The notes beneath the pieces are model-generated. The model was not told the DNA's origin. It saw only the letters and a program-made list of their open reading frames with translations, and ran no database searches. A program made the position numbers and the translations under genes. Below are positions 27,170-35,986 of a DNA stretch of 64,000 nt, piece by piece. Within the stretch, counting starts at the first letter, position 1. Each line of letters opens with the position of its first letter. The DNA lies in contig CAZJHX010000001.1 in the NCBI GenBank assembly GCA_964545715.1, positions 156,420 to 220,419 of the forward strand. The letters run 5' to 3'. Origin of the DNA: CAZJHX01 sp964545715 (GTDB lineage: Bacteria > Myxococcota_A > UBA9042 > GCA-2863065).

Positions 27170-27294
27170 CTGGACATTGTGCCAAATGACCCCCGCGAAG
27201 AAAAAACCGACCACGTCAAAAAAAAGCCTTAAGTTTCTGCTCGCCCCACCCGAACTAGGAACGTCAGTGTTGGGACCGACCTTGAGGGGAGCGT
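27170..27294. promoter_or_regulatory. Divergent promoter region with A-tracts
   Basis: This 125-bp gap between the CotH-type lipoprotein and the sigma-54 activator contains two A-tracts (six and eight A's near 27200 and 27222). These should bend DNA. GAGGGGA before the TTG at 27295 is the activator's ribosome site. No GG-N10-GC element is visible here. Confidence 0.35.
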
Positions 27295-28713
27295 TTGCGT
27301 CGGCTAATTCTCTTATCACCAGATGTGACGCTGCAGCGTGCCGTGGCCCGCGCAGTCGATGGCTCTGGCGTCGTGCTGGTCGCAGCTCCAGATTTGTCGA
27401 GCGCGGTCCGGCTTCTCGATTCCGATAACGTTGTGGCTGTGGTTGCCGCCCTGGATCACTTGCAGGATCCCGAGGCGGACGTCATCCGGCTGCAGGACGA
27501 AGCGGCTCCATGTCCGCTGTACCTGCTGGCCGCCGTTGAACACATGAACCGCGCGTACGAGCTGGCGGCCAACGGCGTGCGTGACGTCGCAAGCCTGCCG
27601 TTGATGCCCGAAGAGTTGAGACATCGTATGCGGGACGTTCTGACGTCCGGTCGCGGCGTCAAGGCGTCGGGCAGCGCCTCCCGTGTCGTGCCGCAGCGCA
27701 AGTCGGACGTGCTACTCGGCAACAGCGCCCTCATCCACGGCGTTCGTGACCGGATCGGCATGCTGGCTCGCACGGACCTGCCGGTCGCCATTTACGGCGA
27801 GAGCGGCACCGGCAAGGAGCTCGCGGCGCGGATGATTCACTGCGAGTCAACCCGCAAGCACGGCCCCTTTGTCGTGACCAACTGTACGGCGCTGCCCGAG
27901 GCGCTGTTCGAAAACGACCTCTTCGGTCATGAGCGCGGCTCCTACACCGGCGCTCACTCGCGCACGGGAGGCCTCCTGGACGAGGCCAACGGCGGCACCC
28001 TGGTCTTCGACGAGATCGGCGACCTGTCGATGAGCCTGCAGGCCAAGCTGCTGCGACTCATTCAGTTCCGCACCTATCGGCGCGTCGGCGGGACCAAGAC
28101 GTTGGAGGCCGATGTCCGCATCATCGTGTCGACCAACGTGGATCTCGTCAAAGCCGTCGCCGCCGGTGAGTTTCGCAGCGACCTCTACTACCGGATCAAC
28201 GTGCTGGAGACGACGATGCCGCCGCTCCGCCACCACCTGGAAGACCTCCCGGTGCTGGTTCACCACTTCGCCTCCGAGTTCTGCCGCCGGTACGGTCGCG
28301 AGCGCGTCAGCTTCACGCCCGACGCCCTGGACAAGCTGCGCGGCCATCAGTGGGCCGGCAACGTCCGCGAGCTCGAGAGCGTGGTGCAATCGGCCCTGGC
28401 TCTGCACCACGGCGACGTCCTGGACGCCGACGACATCAGCCTGGTCAGCATCGCCCCGTCGACACAATCCGACAGCCCGGTCGATCCCGAGCTGGACTTC
28501 AGCATCGGCTTTGCGGACGCCCGCAAGCGCCACGTCGAGCGCTTCGAGGCCACCTACCTGGTCGAGCTTCTCCGCCGCTGCGGAGGCAACGTCGCTGCCG
28601 CCGCGCGTGCCGCGGATTACGATCGCAAGAGCTTCTGGCGCCTGCTGCAGAAACACGAGATCGACGTGGACGACATCCGCCGCGGCAAGATTCCGCGTAT
28701 TGGTGGCCGTTAG
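27295..28713 (+). CDS. Sigma-54-dependent activator with degenerate receiver
   Basis: A 472-residue NtrC-type regulator. Residues ~1-118 have a receiver-like pattern, but the acidic pocket is reduced (LLSPD), the phosphoacceptor position looks non-acidic, and the conserved Lys of K-P is Leu (SLPL). AAA+ domain ~140-370: Walker A GESGTGKE, Walker B LVFDEIG, and the sigma-54 contact loop reads GSYTGAH (~residue 215) where GAFTGA is usual. C-terminal Fis-type helix-turn-helix (NVAAAARAADYDRKSFWRLL). It should activate sigma-54 promoters, possibly without phosphorylation. Start TTG 27295 is supported by GAGGGGA just upstream. Targets are unknown; a candidate sigma-54 promoter lies at 46713. Confidence 0.88.
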   Translation: MRRLILLSPDVTLQRAVARAVDGSGVVLVAAPDLSSAVRLLDSDNVVAVVAALDHLQDPEADVIRLQDEAAPCPLYLLAAVEHMNRAYELAANGVRDVASLPLMPEELRHRMRDVLTSGRGVKASGSASRVVPQRKSDVLLGNSALIHGVRDRIGMLARTDLPVAIYGESGTGKELAARMIHCESTRKHGPFVVTNCTALPEALFENDLFGHERGSYTGAHSRTGGLLDEANGGTLVFDEIGDLSMSLQAKLLRLIQFRTYRRVGGTKTLEADVRIIVSTNVDLVKAVAAGEFRSDLYYRINVLETTMPPLRHHLEDLPVLVHHFASEFCRRYGRERVSFTPDALDKLRGHQWAGNVRELESVVQSALALHHGDVLDADDISLVSIAPSTQSDSPVDPELDFSIGFADARKRHVERFEATYLVELLRRCGGNVAAAARAADYDRKSFWRLLQKHEIDVDDIRRGKIPRIGGR

Positions 28714-28737
28714 CCCCACCAAGCACCCACACATCTT

Positions 28738-31700
28738 CTATTCGGCTTGCGGCTCTTCCAGAGTCGGGAGCGTGAACTTGAAGGCGGCGCCGCCCTGCTC
28801 CAGGTTGTCGCACCAGATGTGGCCGCCGTGGCGCTCGACGATGTGGCGTGCGATCGCCAGGCCCAGGCCCAGGCCGCGGCGTCGGGATTGCCGGCCGCCG
28901 CCCTGGCGGAACTTGGTGAAGATCGTCTCGCGCGTCTCCTCGGGCACGCCCGGTCCCGAGTCTTCGATGGCGATCTCCACGAAGCCGGACTCGCTGACGT
29001 GGGCGGAGACCTGCGACAGGAACTCGGTGGGCGGGCACTCGGGGCCGAGATCCTCGACCGGCGCGTCCTTGTGAATCGACCGGGCGCGCAGGTGGATGTG
29101 TCCCTCGTCCGGCGTGAACTTGATCGCGTTGGTCAGCAGGTTGGTCACGACCTGAATGATCCGGTCGCGGCTGCCCAGCACCATCGGCAGCGCGTCCGGC
29201 GTGTGTACCTGGATCTTCTGACGACGCGAGGTCGACAAGCCGCTGAGGTTGGCCGCGACCGTGGACAGCAGCTCGCGCATGTCGATCGACACCACCGTGT
29301 TGGCCGACTGGTGGTGCTCGAGGCGGGCCAGGTCCGTCAGGTTGCCGATCATGCGATTGAGGCGCAGCAGCTCATCGCTGGCGACCTCCAGGTACTCGCT
29401 CAGCTCACCCGGTAGCGCGCCCGTGTGCTCGCGCATCAGCTCCACGTGGGCGTAGATGCCGTTCAGCGGGCCACGCAGCTCGTGCGCCAGCATCGCCATC
29501 GTTTCGCTGCGGCTGCGCTCCAGCTCAAGCAGCTCGGCGTGCTCCAGGCTGGCTCCGATCACCGAGCTCAGCGCTCCCACCAGCGGGACGGCGCGGCGGA
29601 GCTCTTCGGAGTCCGGCTTCACGCTGTCCAAGTAGAGGACGCCGCGTCGGCGCCGGTGACTGCGTATCGACGCCGCCAGGACGCTTCGCACCTCCATCAG
29701 GGCGATGCTTTGGGCCGCCTTGTAGCGCTCGGCGGCCACGGTCAGCGGGATGTAGATCGGCTCGTCGGACTGGTAAGCGTCGCGCGTGATCGTGCGGCTG
29801 AAGACTTTGTCGGCGGGGCGCGTCACCGAGTTGTCACGGCGGCAGACCACCTTCAGCGACGGGCGGCCGGCCGCGTCAAAGAGCACGATGAAGCCGCGAT
29901 CCGCCGACACCAGGTCGACCATTCGCTCCAGCACCGTCGACAGGAAGTCGCGCGGGTCCTCGAAGTGCCCGATCTGCTCGCAGAAGGCTGCGATGGCCTC
30001 CAGCTGGTCCGCCGTGGTGCCTGCCTCCGGGCCCATTCGCACGCGCCGCTGGGCCTCGCGCGTCATGGCCAGATCCCAGCCGGCGTCCATGCGCTCGAAC
30101 GTGCGCTCTACCTCTTGAAGCACGCGCTGAGCCGCGGCTGATTCGCCCTGCGCGCCCAGCGTCAGGCCGCGCTCGCGTCGTACACGCGCCAGCTCCAAGG
30201 CCGCGCCCGCCCCGGCAAGCTCGCCCTCGGCGCGGTCCAGGCACTCGGCCGCCGCGGTGTAGCGGCCGTTGATCCGGTTGTCCATGGCCAGCAGCCGCAG
30301 CAGGTTGGCAACTTCGAGTCGGAGCTTGGCGTCATCGGCGCGGTCCAGCAGCTTCTGGACGGCGCGGTTGTCGATATTGTGCGCGTTTTCGAGCGAGTCC
30401 AACTCGAACATCCGTCGCTGGCCCTCGATGGCCTCGTCCTTGGCCTCGATCGCTTCGGCCAGCTGGACGGTCTTCTTCAGCATGCTGCGCGCTTGTGGGT
30501 GGCGGCCCGCGCGCATCATCGTGTCGCCCAGGTTGCCCAGCAGCATGGCCTCCAGACGCTTGGCGCCCAGCTCGCGGGCCGCGTGCAGCCCCTCGCTCAG
30601 CAGCTGCTCTGCCCGCTCGAACATCCCCCGCTCGCGATATAGCGAGCCCAGGTTGTTCAACAGGCTGACCCGCTCGATGCGCTCGCCCGTGCGCTCCAAA
30701 ATGCGCATGAAGGCCTCGAAGCACCGCGTCGCCGCCGGCCAATCCCCCTGGTAATAGTAGACGATGCCCAGGTTGTTCTGGCACTTGCCCACGCCGCGCC
30801 GGTAGCCCATCTCCTCAAAGCGCGACAGGGCCCGCTCGTAGCATCGAATCGCGTCCGAATACTGCGCCAGGTGACGGTGCCCCGTGCCCATGGCCATCAG
30901 CGCCTCTGCGGCGCCGTTCGCGTCGCTCAGGCTCTCGTAGATCGCAAGCGCGGCCTCGTTCTCCTGCAGCGACGCGTCCCAGCGGCCCTGCTGCCACAAG
31001 ATGTTGCCGCGCAGCTTTCGTATCTTGGCCTCGTACCGCCGATCGCCATGACGCCGCGCCAGTCGTCCCGCGCCGTCCGCCGCGGTCAGCGCCGCCCGCC
31101 AATCCGACTGCAGCATGTACGCCCAGCCGATGTCGTGCGCGGCCAGCACACGGCTCTCGGTGCCCATTTTGGCGTCGCCGACGACCTTGGCCAGCAGCTT
31201 GATCGCCTCCGCATACTCCGCCAGCAGCACCAGGGCGTGGCCCAGTCGCCGCCGGACGTCGATCGGGTCGGACTTGCCACACCGCGCCAGGGCCTTGGCA
31301 AAGTGCTGTCGGGCTTCGACCGGGCGGTCCGCCTCCATGTGGAGGTCGCCCAGGTCGCGCAAGATGATGCAGCGCACGCTGTCCGTGCCCTGATTTTCCA
31401 GCGCTTCCAGCGCCAGCTTGTACAGCGTCTCCGCCTCACCGAAAGCCAGCGTCCGACGCGACCGCTCAGCGGCGTTGCGCGCGAGAGGGACGCCGCTCTG
31501 CCAGTCTCCGGCGCCCAGGAGGTGCCGGGCGGTCTCTGCCAGCACGCCCCGCTCCGCCAGACCGTCGGCGCCGCCGCCCGGGTTTCGAGCCATCAGCTTG
31601 GACGCGATGTGTTGATGCACGCCCCGGCGCTGCTCGGGCGGGACCGAGTTCACCAGCACGGTCCGAAGCGCGGTCTGGCTGAAGCGCAGCCGCCACGGTG

Positions 31701-33621
31701 ACGCGTCCGACAGCGCCACGATTCGGCTTCTCAGCAGCGCCGCCAGGAGGTCGTCGTCCGGGGCGCCCCGGCCCGCCCCATCAGCGGCCAGGTTCGGGTA
31801 AAAGCACATGCCCATGACCCCCCCCGCCTTCAACAAGCGCCCGCCCTCGACGTTGACGCCGGCGAGACGTCGCTTGGCGATGCTCTCGGCAGCGGACGAC
31901 GGGTCCTCAGCGGGGCGATCCAGGCTGCCGGTGAGATGCCACTGACCCTTCTGGCGGGCCAGGAGCCCCGACTCGACGAGCCAGCGCAGCAGCTCCATCA
32001 GCATCGAGGGCGTGCCGGCGCTCTCCGTGGCCAGCCACGTAGCCAGGTGGTGGGGATCGTCAAGGGCCCCCAGCGCCGTCCGGACAAACGTCTCGATAGC
32101 TGCTTCGCCGAGCGGGGTCAGCTCTTCGATTCGCACCAGATCCGGATCCAGAGCGTCGCTCGGTACGGCGTCGGCGGTGTCGCAGCAAGCTACAACGACG
32201 ATGCGTGAGCGCGCGATGCCGCGAGCCAGATGTCCGATGAACGCGGTGTCGTGCGCGCGAGCCGCCTGGACGTTATCGACGAGGACCACCAGCGGGGCGC
32301 GGCGAGACGCGGTGAACAGCACGTCCAGCGCCACGTCGGCGACACGATCCAGGCTGCGCTCCCGTCCGGCCATCTCGACGGAGGTGTTCTCGATGCGCTG
32401 CAGGCGTCGCAAGCCATCCAGCAGGCCGGACAGGTTTTCGCTGGTGTGCTCGGACAACAGCGCGCGCAGGGCCTCGCTGACCGCGGTGCTGATGCCCTTT
32501 GCCGTCGGGTCCCAGCGCACGAGGCGGCCGCCGCGCAGCCGGGTGCGGATCTCCAGCTCGTCCGCGATGCGGGTGTGCCCGCTGCCCGGCGGGCCGTGTA
32601 CCAGGAGCAGCCCACCCGTGCCCGAACCGGCGTGGCTGAACAGCTCGTCGAAGCTGGCGACCACCGGCTCGCGCTGCACCAGGGCAGGCGCGCTGATCAC
32701 CATGCCGGCGTCCAATACGGGCGACGACGTCACCAGGTCGCGTCCGGTCAGCTCGGCGAGCAGCGCCAGCGCCTCGTGTGCCGAGACGGGGCGATTGCCG
32801 GGCTCACGCGCCATCAAGCGGCCCACAAGCCGCGAGAGCGCGTCACTGACCTTGCGCCGGGTCGCCAGCGGAGCCGCGTTGCCTCCGAGGTGACCGCGCG
32901 TGATCTGCAGGTCGGTGGCGCCGGTGTAGGGCGGCGAGCCGGTGACGATCTCGTAGATCATCACGCCCAGCGCGTACAGATCCGTACGAGCCGTCCGGGG
33001 CTGCCGGCGGAAGATCTCCGGCGCCATATACAGCACGGTGCCGCCGGACGACGTGCCGTGGTGTGTCGAGGCCAGCCCGAAGTCCAGCAGCACCGGATGC
33101 GCCGGATCGCCGTTGATGCACCGGATGTTGCCGGGCTTCAGGTCGCCGTGAGCGATGCCCCGGTCATGCAGGTAGGCCAGCGTCTCCAGGATCTGGCGCA
33201 CAAACTCGAGCAGCGGCGCCGTCTCGCCGCGGGCCAGTACGTCGGTCGGCGCCGAGCCTTCCACCAGATCCATGACCAGATAGGGTCCGAAGCTGGCGTC
33301 GCTGCCGAACGCGTGCACTCGCACGCAGCCTGGGTGCCGTAGACGCGCCAGCACGCGGAACTCGTGCAGGGTCTGCTCGCGATCGGAGGACTGGGCGAAG
33401 ATCTTGAGCGCACGGACGCGCTCGCTGTCGGTCTCCGTGACTTTGTAGACCGAGCCGCCGGCGCCGACGCCAAGCAGGCTGTCGACGCGGAATACACCGG
33501 CGACAAGCTGGCCGGGCGCGGGCGGTAATCCGCCGTGGTTTGCGTCCGGGCCGTCCCCATCGACGACTATCCGCTTGTGCTCGGCGCGCGGTTCTGACCC
33601 GCTTTGCCTGCGTTTCGTCAC
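28738..33621 (-). CDS. Giant hybrid Ser/Thr kinase - ATPase - TPR - GAF - histidine kinase
   Basis: A 1627-residue cytosolic sensor kinase. Ser/Thr kinase ~40-290 has a Gly loop (GVGAGGSV), Lys in RALKIF, the catalytic loop as HGDLKPGN rather than HRD, and DFGLAS. An AAA/STAND-like ATPase starts at ~345, but its Walker A is GPPGSGHT, with His in place of the nucleotide-binding Lys. TPR-like helices span ~690-1130, GAF ~1215-1345, and HisKA His ~1377 (MLAHELRGPLNG) is followed by HATPase_c (NLLTNAIKF, DSGPGVP, GLGLGLAI). The architecture is known from cyanobacteria and myxobacteria. No partner response regulator is adjacent, though the activator converges 24 bp away. Start is GTG 33621, with GAGGGGAG upstream. 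Confidence 0.88.
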   Translation of the reverse strand: MTKRRQSGSEPRAEHKRIVVDGDGPDANHGGLPPAPGQLVAGVFRVDSLLGVGAGGSVYKVTETDSERVRALKIFAQSSDREQTLHEFRVLARLRHPGCVRVHAFGSDASFGPYLVMDLVEGSAPTDVLARGETAPLLEFVRQILETLAYLHDRGIAHGDLKPGNIRCINGDPAHPVLLDFGLASTHHGTSSGGTVLYMAPEIFRRQPRTARTDLYALGVMIYEIVTGSPPYTGATDLQITRGHLGGNAAPLATRRKVSDALSRLVGRLMAREPGNRPVSAHEALALLAELTGRDLVTSSPVLDAGMVISAPALVQREPVVASFDELFSHAGSGTGGLLLVHGPPGSGHTRIADELEIRTRLRGGRLVRWDPTAKGISTAVSEALRALLSEHTSENLSGLLDGLRRLQRIENTSVEMAGRERSLDRVADVALDVLFTASRRAPLVVLVDNVQAARAHDTAFIGHLARGIARSRIVVVACCDTADAVPSDALDPDLVRIEELTPLGEAAIETFVRTALGALDDPHHLATWLATESAGTPSMLMELLRWLVESGLLARQKGQWHLTGSLDRPAEDPSSAAESIAKRRLAGVNVEGGRLLKAGGVMGMCFYPNLAADGAGRGAPDDDLLAALLRSRIVALSDASPWRLRFSQTALRTVLVNSVPPEQRRGVHQHIASKLMARNPGGGADGLAERGVLAETARHLLGAGDWQSGVPLARNAAERSRRTLAFGEAETLYKLALEALENQGTDSVRCIILRDLGDLHMEADRPVEARQHFAKALARCGKSDPIDVRRRLGHALVLLAEYAEAIKLLAKVVGDAKMGTESRVLAAHDIGWAYMLQSDWRAALTAADGAGRLARRHGDRRYEAKIRKLRGNILWQQGRWDASLQENEAALAIYESLSDANGAAEALMAMGTGHRHLAQYSDAIRCYERALSRFEEMGYRRGVGKCQNNLGIVYYYQGDWPAATRCFEAFMRILERTGERIERVSLLNNLGSLYRERGMFERAEQLLSEGLHAARELGAKRLEAMLLGNLGDTMMRAGRHPQARSMLKKTVQLAEAIEAKDEAIEGQRRMFELDSLENAHNIDNRAVQKLLDRADDAKLRLEVANLLRLLAMDNRINGRYTAAAECLDRAEGELAGAGAALELARVRRERGLTLGAQGESAAAQRVLQEVERTFERMDAGWDLAMTREAQRRVRMGPEAGTTADQLEAIAAFCEQIGHFEDPRDFLSTVLERMVDLVSADRGFIVLFDAAGRPSLKVVCRRDNSVTRPADKVFSRTITRDAYQSDEPIYIPLTVAAERYKAAQSIALMEVRSVLAASIRSHRRRRGVLYLDSVKPDSEELRRAVPLVGALSSVIGASLEHAELLELERSRSETMAMLAHELRGPLNGIYAHVELMREHTGALPGELSEYLEVASDELLRLNRMIGNLTDLARLEHHQSANTVVSIDMRELLSTVAANLSGLSTSRRQKIQVHTPDALPMVLGSRDRIIQVVTNLLTNAIKFTPDEGHIHLRARSIHKDAPVEDLGPECPPTEFLSQVSAHVSESGFVEIAIEDSGPGVPEETRETIFTKFRQGGGRQSRRRGLGLGLAIARHIVERHGGHIWCDNLEQGGAAFKFTLPTLEEPQAE

Positions 33622-33690
33622 GTTTTGCGTTCTCCCCTCGCGCGACTACTCGAATCTCGGCAGGTCCTTGTCCGGCCTTTAGGTTTTAAT

Positions 33691-34683
33691 TTACTTTTCG
33701 GCGATCTTTTTTCGTGATCGATAGACGCGGAACCAGTCGACAAAGTGCCTGACGCCGGTTTCCACATCGATCTGTGGGGCAAAGCCGACGTCGCGCTTGA
33801 GATCGGTCGTGTCCGCCCACGTCACGTGCACGTCGCCGGGCTGCATCTCCACCATCTCTTTGATCGCCTCGCGCCCCATGGCGGTCTCGACGGCCTCGAT
33901 AAAGCGCAGGAGGTTGGTCGGTCGTCCGGCGCCGATGTTGTAGAGCCGCCAGGGTGGTTGATCGTCGACCGGCGGTAGATGATCCATGACGCGCACGACA
34001 CCCTCGACGATGTCGTCGATGTAGGTGAAGTCGCGCTCCAGGTGGCCGTGATTGAACACCTGGATGGGGCGTCCGTCGTCGATGGCCTCGGCAAACTTGT
34101 AGTAGGCCATGTCGGGGCGGCCCCACGGGCCGTAGACGGTGAAGAAGCGCAGTCCCGTGCAGCGCAGCCGATAGAGGTGGGCGTATGAGTGCGCCATCAG
34201 CTCGCCGGCGCGCTTTGTCGCGGCGTAGAGGCTGACCGGGCGGTCGGCCGTGGCGTCCGTGCGAAACGGGGTGTCGCTGGTGTCGCCATAGACCGATGAG
34301 CTGGACGCATACACCAGATGCGGCGTGCCCGCGCGCCGGCAGCCCTCCAGCACATTGAGGAAGCCGACCAGGTTGGCGTCGGCGTATGCGTGGGGCGCCT
34401 CAATGCTGTATCGGACGCCCGCCTGCGCCGCCAGGTGGAGCACGCGGTCAAACGCCTGGTCGAAGAGGCCGGCGCAGCCTGGCCGGTCCGCGAGATCGAG
34501 CTCGTGAAACGAAAACCGCGCGTCCGCCACCCGCTCCAGCTCCGCCAAACGGGCACGCTTCAGCGCGATAGGGTAGTAAGGAGTCAGGTTGTCGACACCG
34601 ACAACGGTATGACCGTCGGCCAGCAGACGCGCCGAGACGTGATAGCCGATGAAGCCGGCCGCACCCGTGACGAGGACTCGCAT
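33691..34683 (-). CDS. UDP-glucuronate 4-epimerase (NAD-dependent SDR)
   Basis: A 330-residue extended SDR. NAD-binding GAAGFIGYH, active-site YASSSSVYG and YAATKRAGE (Tyr/Lys), and FFTVYGPWGRPDMAYYKF, which is characteristic of the CapI/LspL type of UDP-GlcA 4-epimerases that make UDP-galacturonate for capsule or exopolysaccharide. It probably supplies an acidic sugar to the glycan locus to the right. ATG 34683 is only 19 bp from the divergent glycosyltransferase start. Confidence 0.85.
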   Translation of the reverse strand: MRVLVTGAAGFIGYHVSARLLADGHTVVGVDNLTPYYPIALKRARLAELERVADARFSFHELDLADRPGCAGLFDQAFDRVLHLAAQAGVRYSIEAPHAYADANLVGFLNVLEGCRRAGTPHLVYASSSSVYGDTSDTPFRTDATADRPVSLYAATKRAGELMAHSYAHLYRLRCTGLRFFTVYGPWGRPDMAYYKFAEAIDDGRPIQVFNHGHLERDFTYIDDIVEGVVRVMDHLPPVDDQPPWRLYNIGAGRPTNLLRFIEAVETAMGREAIKEMVEMQPGDVHVTWADTTDLKRDVGFAPQIDVETGVRHFVDWFRVYRSRKKIAEK

Positions 34684-34702
34684 TCGCCAGATAATACGCT
34701 AA

Positions 34703-35935
34703 GTGAGCAACCGACCACACATCATGGTCTTCGATCTGGACGTCGGAGGTCATCACGGCAGCTACTTCGAGCATCTGCTGCGGCACGTGGGGGGCCTGCC
34801 GGCGATCCGCATGACACTGTTGGTCTCGCCGCGCCTGGCCACGATGTATCCACACGTGGTCGCGTTGGCGGAGCCGATCGCGGGCGTTCAGTTGGTGGCG
34901 GTGAAGGGCGCGGAAGAGGAGGCGATCAGCGCCGCCGGCGGCATGCCGGGTGCTTTGGGCACGCTGCGCCGCGCGCGGGCTGAGTGGCGGGTCCTGTGCC
35001 GATACGCCTCTGAGATGCAGGCCGACCACGTCATCTCGCTGTATCTCGACCGCTTTCTGATGGGCCCGCTAGCGCTCGGAATGCGGGCCCCGTGTCCGGT
35101 CTCGGGCATCTACTTTCGGCCGTCGTTTCACTACGGGCAGTACTCGGGCGGGCAGCTGACGGTGGCCGATCGCCTCCGGGGCGTGCGGCAGCGAGCGACC
35201 CTATGGCGCGCGGTCCGTCATCCCGATCTCGCCGCGATCCTGACGCTGGACGACACCGCCGTCGCGCCAATTCGGCAGCTTGGCGGCACCGCGCTCACCC
35301 GGCACCTCGCGGACCCGGTGGCGCCCATCGCGCCAAGCCCGGAGGCCGTTGAGGATTGTCGCGCGAAGCTGGAGATTCCCTCGGGCGCGCAGGTCCTGCT
35401 GCTCTTCGGCGCGCTGACCGCGCGAAAAGGCGTGTACCAGGTGCTGGAGGCGCTGGAGCGGCTTCCCGGCGAGGTCGCTGCACGCACCTGTCTGTTGCTG
35501 GCGGGACGTCCGCCTGCCGGTGCGTCGGACAAGATGACCGCGGCGGTCACGCGGTGCTCTGCGCGGTCGGCAGCGACCATCATCTCCCGCCTGGGCTACA
35601 TCTCGGAGGCAGATGCCGATTGCTATTTCGCGCTCTCGGATGTGGTGTTGGCCACCTACCAGCGCCATCTGGGCAGCAGCGGCATTCTGATCCGCGCGGC
35701 CGCGGCGGGCCGTCCGGCCATCTCCAGCGACTGGGGGCTGATGGGCGAACAGACGCGGCGTCACCGGCTGGGGTTGGACGTGGACGCGACCTCCGCGGAG
35801 CAGATCGCCGACGCCATCGTACTTTTTGCCTCGGCCGAGCCAGGGTCGCTGTCAGACAGGTCCGCCATGAAGGCGTTTGCATCCGCGAACAGCCCGGCCA
35901 ATTTTGCGACGGCTTTGTTGGACGAAGTTCTTTGA
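34703..35935 (+). CDS. Glycosyltransferase, GT4-like GT-B fold
   Basis: A 410-residue protein. The N-terminal part begins with MVFDLDVGGHHGSY, a Gly-rich loop expected in GT-B folds. The C-terminal half has LFGALTARKG, LGYISEADADCYFALSDVVLATY and GSSGILIRAAAAGRPAIS, matching the donor-binding domain of GT4-like enzymes; the usual E-x7-E spacing is not clear. Role: sugar transfer in exopolysaccharide assembly. Start GTG 34703, right of a 19-bp divergent gap. First gene of the rightward glycan operon. Confidence 0.78.
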   Translation: MSNRPHIMVFDLDVGGHHGSYFEHLLRHVGGLPAIRMTLLVSPRLATMYPHVVALAEPIAGVQLVAVKGAEEEAISAAGGMPGALGTLRRARAEWRVLCRYASEMQADHVISLYLDRFLMGPLALGMRAPCPVSGIYFRPSFHYGQYSGGQLTVADRLRGVRQRATLWRAVRHPDLAAILTLDDTAVAPIRQLGGTALTRHLADPVAPIAPSPEAVEDCRAKLEIPSGAQVLLLFGALTARKGVYQVLEALERLPGEVAARTCLLLAGRPPAGASDKMTAAVTRCSARSAATIISRLGYISEADADCYFALSDVVLATYQRHLGSSGILIRAAAAGRPAISSDWGLMGEQTRRHRLGLDVDATSAEQIADAIVLFASAEPGSLSDRSAMKAFASANSPANFATALLDEVL

Positions 35936-35986
35936 TCAGACAGGCTGGCTTTCGCAACTGACGTTTGTGCCGAACAAGGTTGCCTT

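Noticed and set aside
25559..27232. 557-residue plus-strand frame
   Set aside because: Antisense of the CotH/lectin gene, whose domains are clear; the plus frame shows no known motif.
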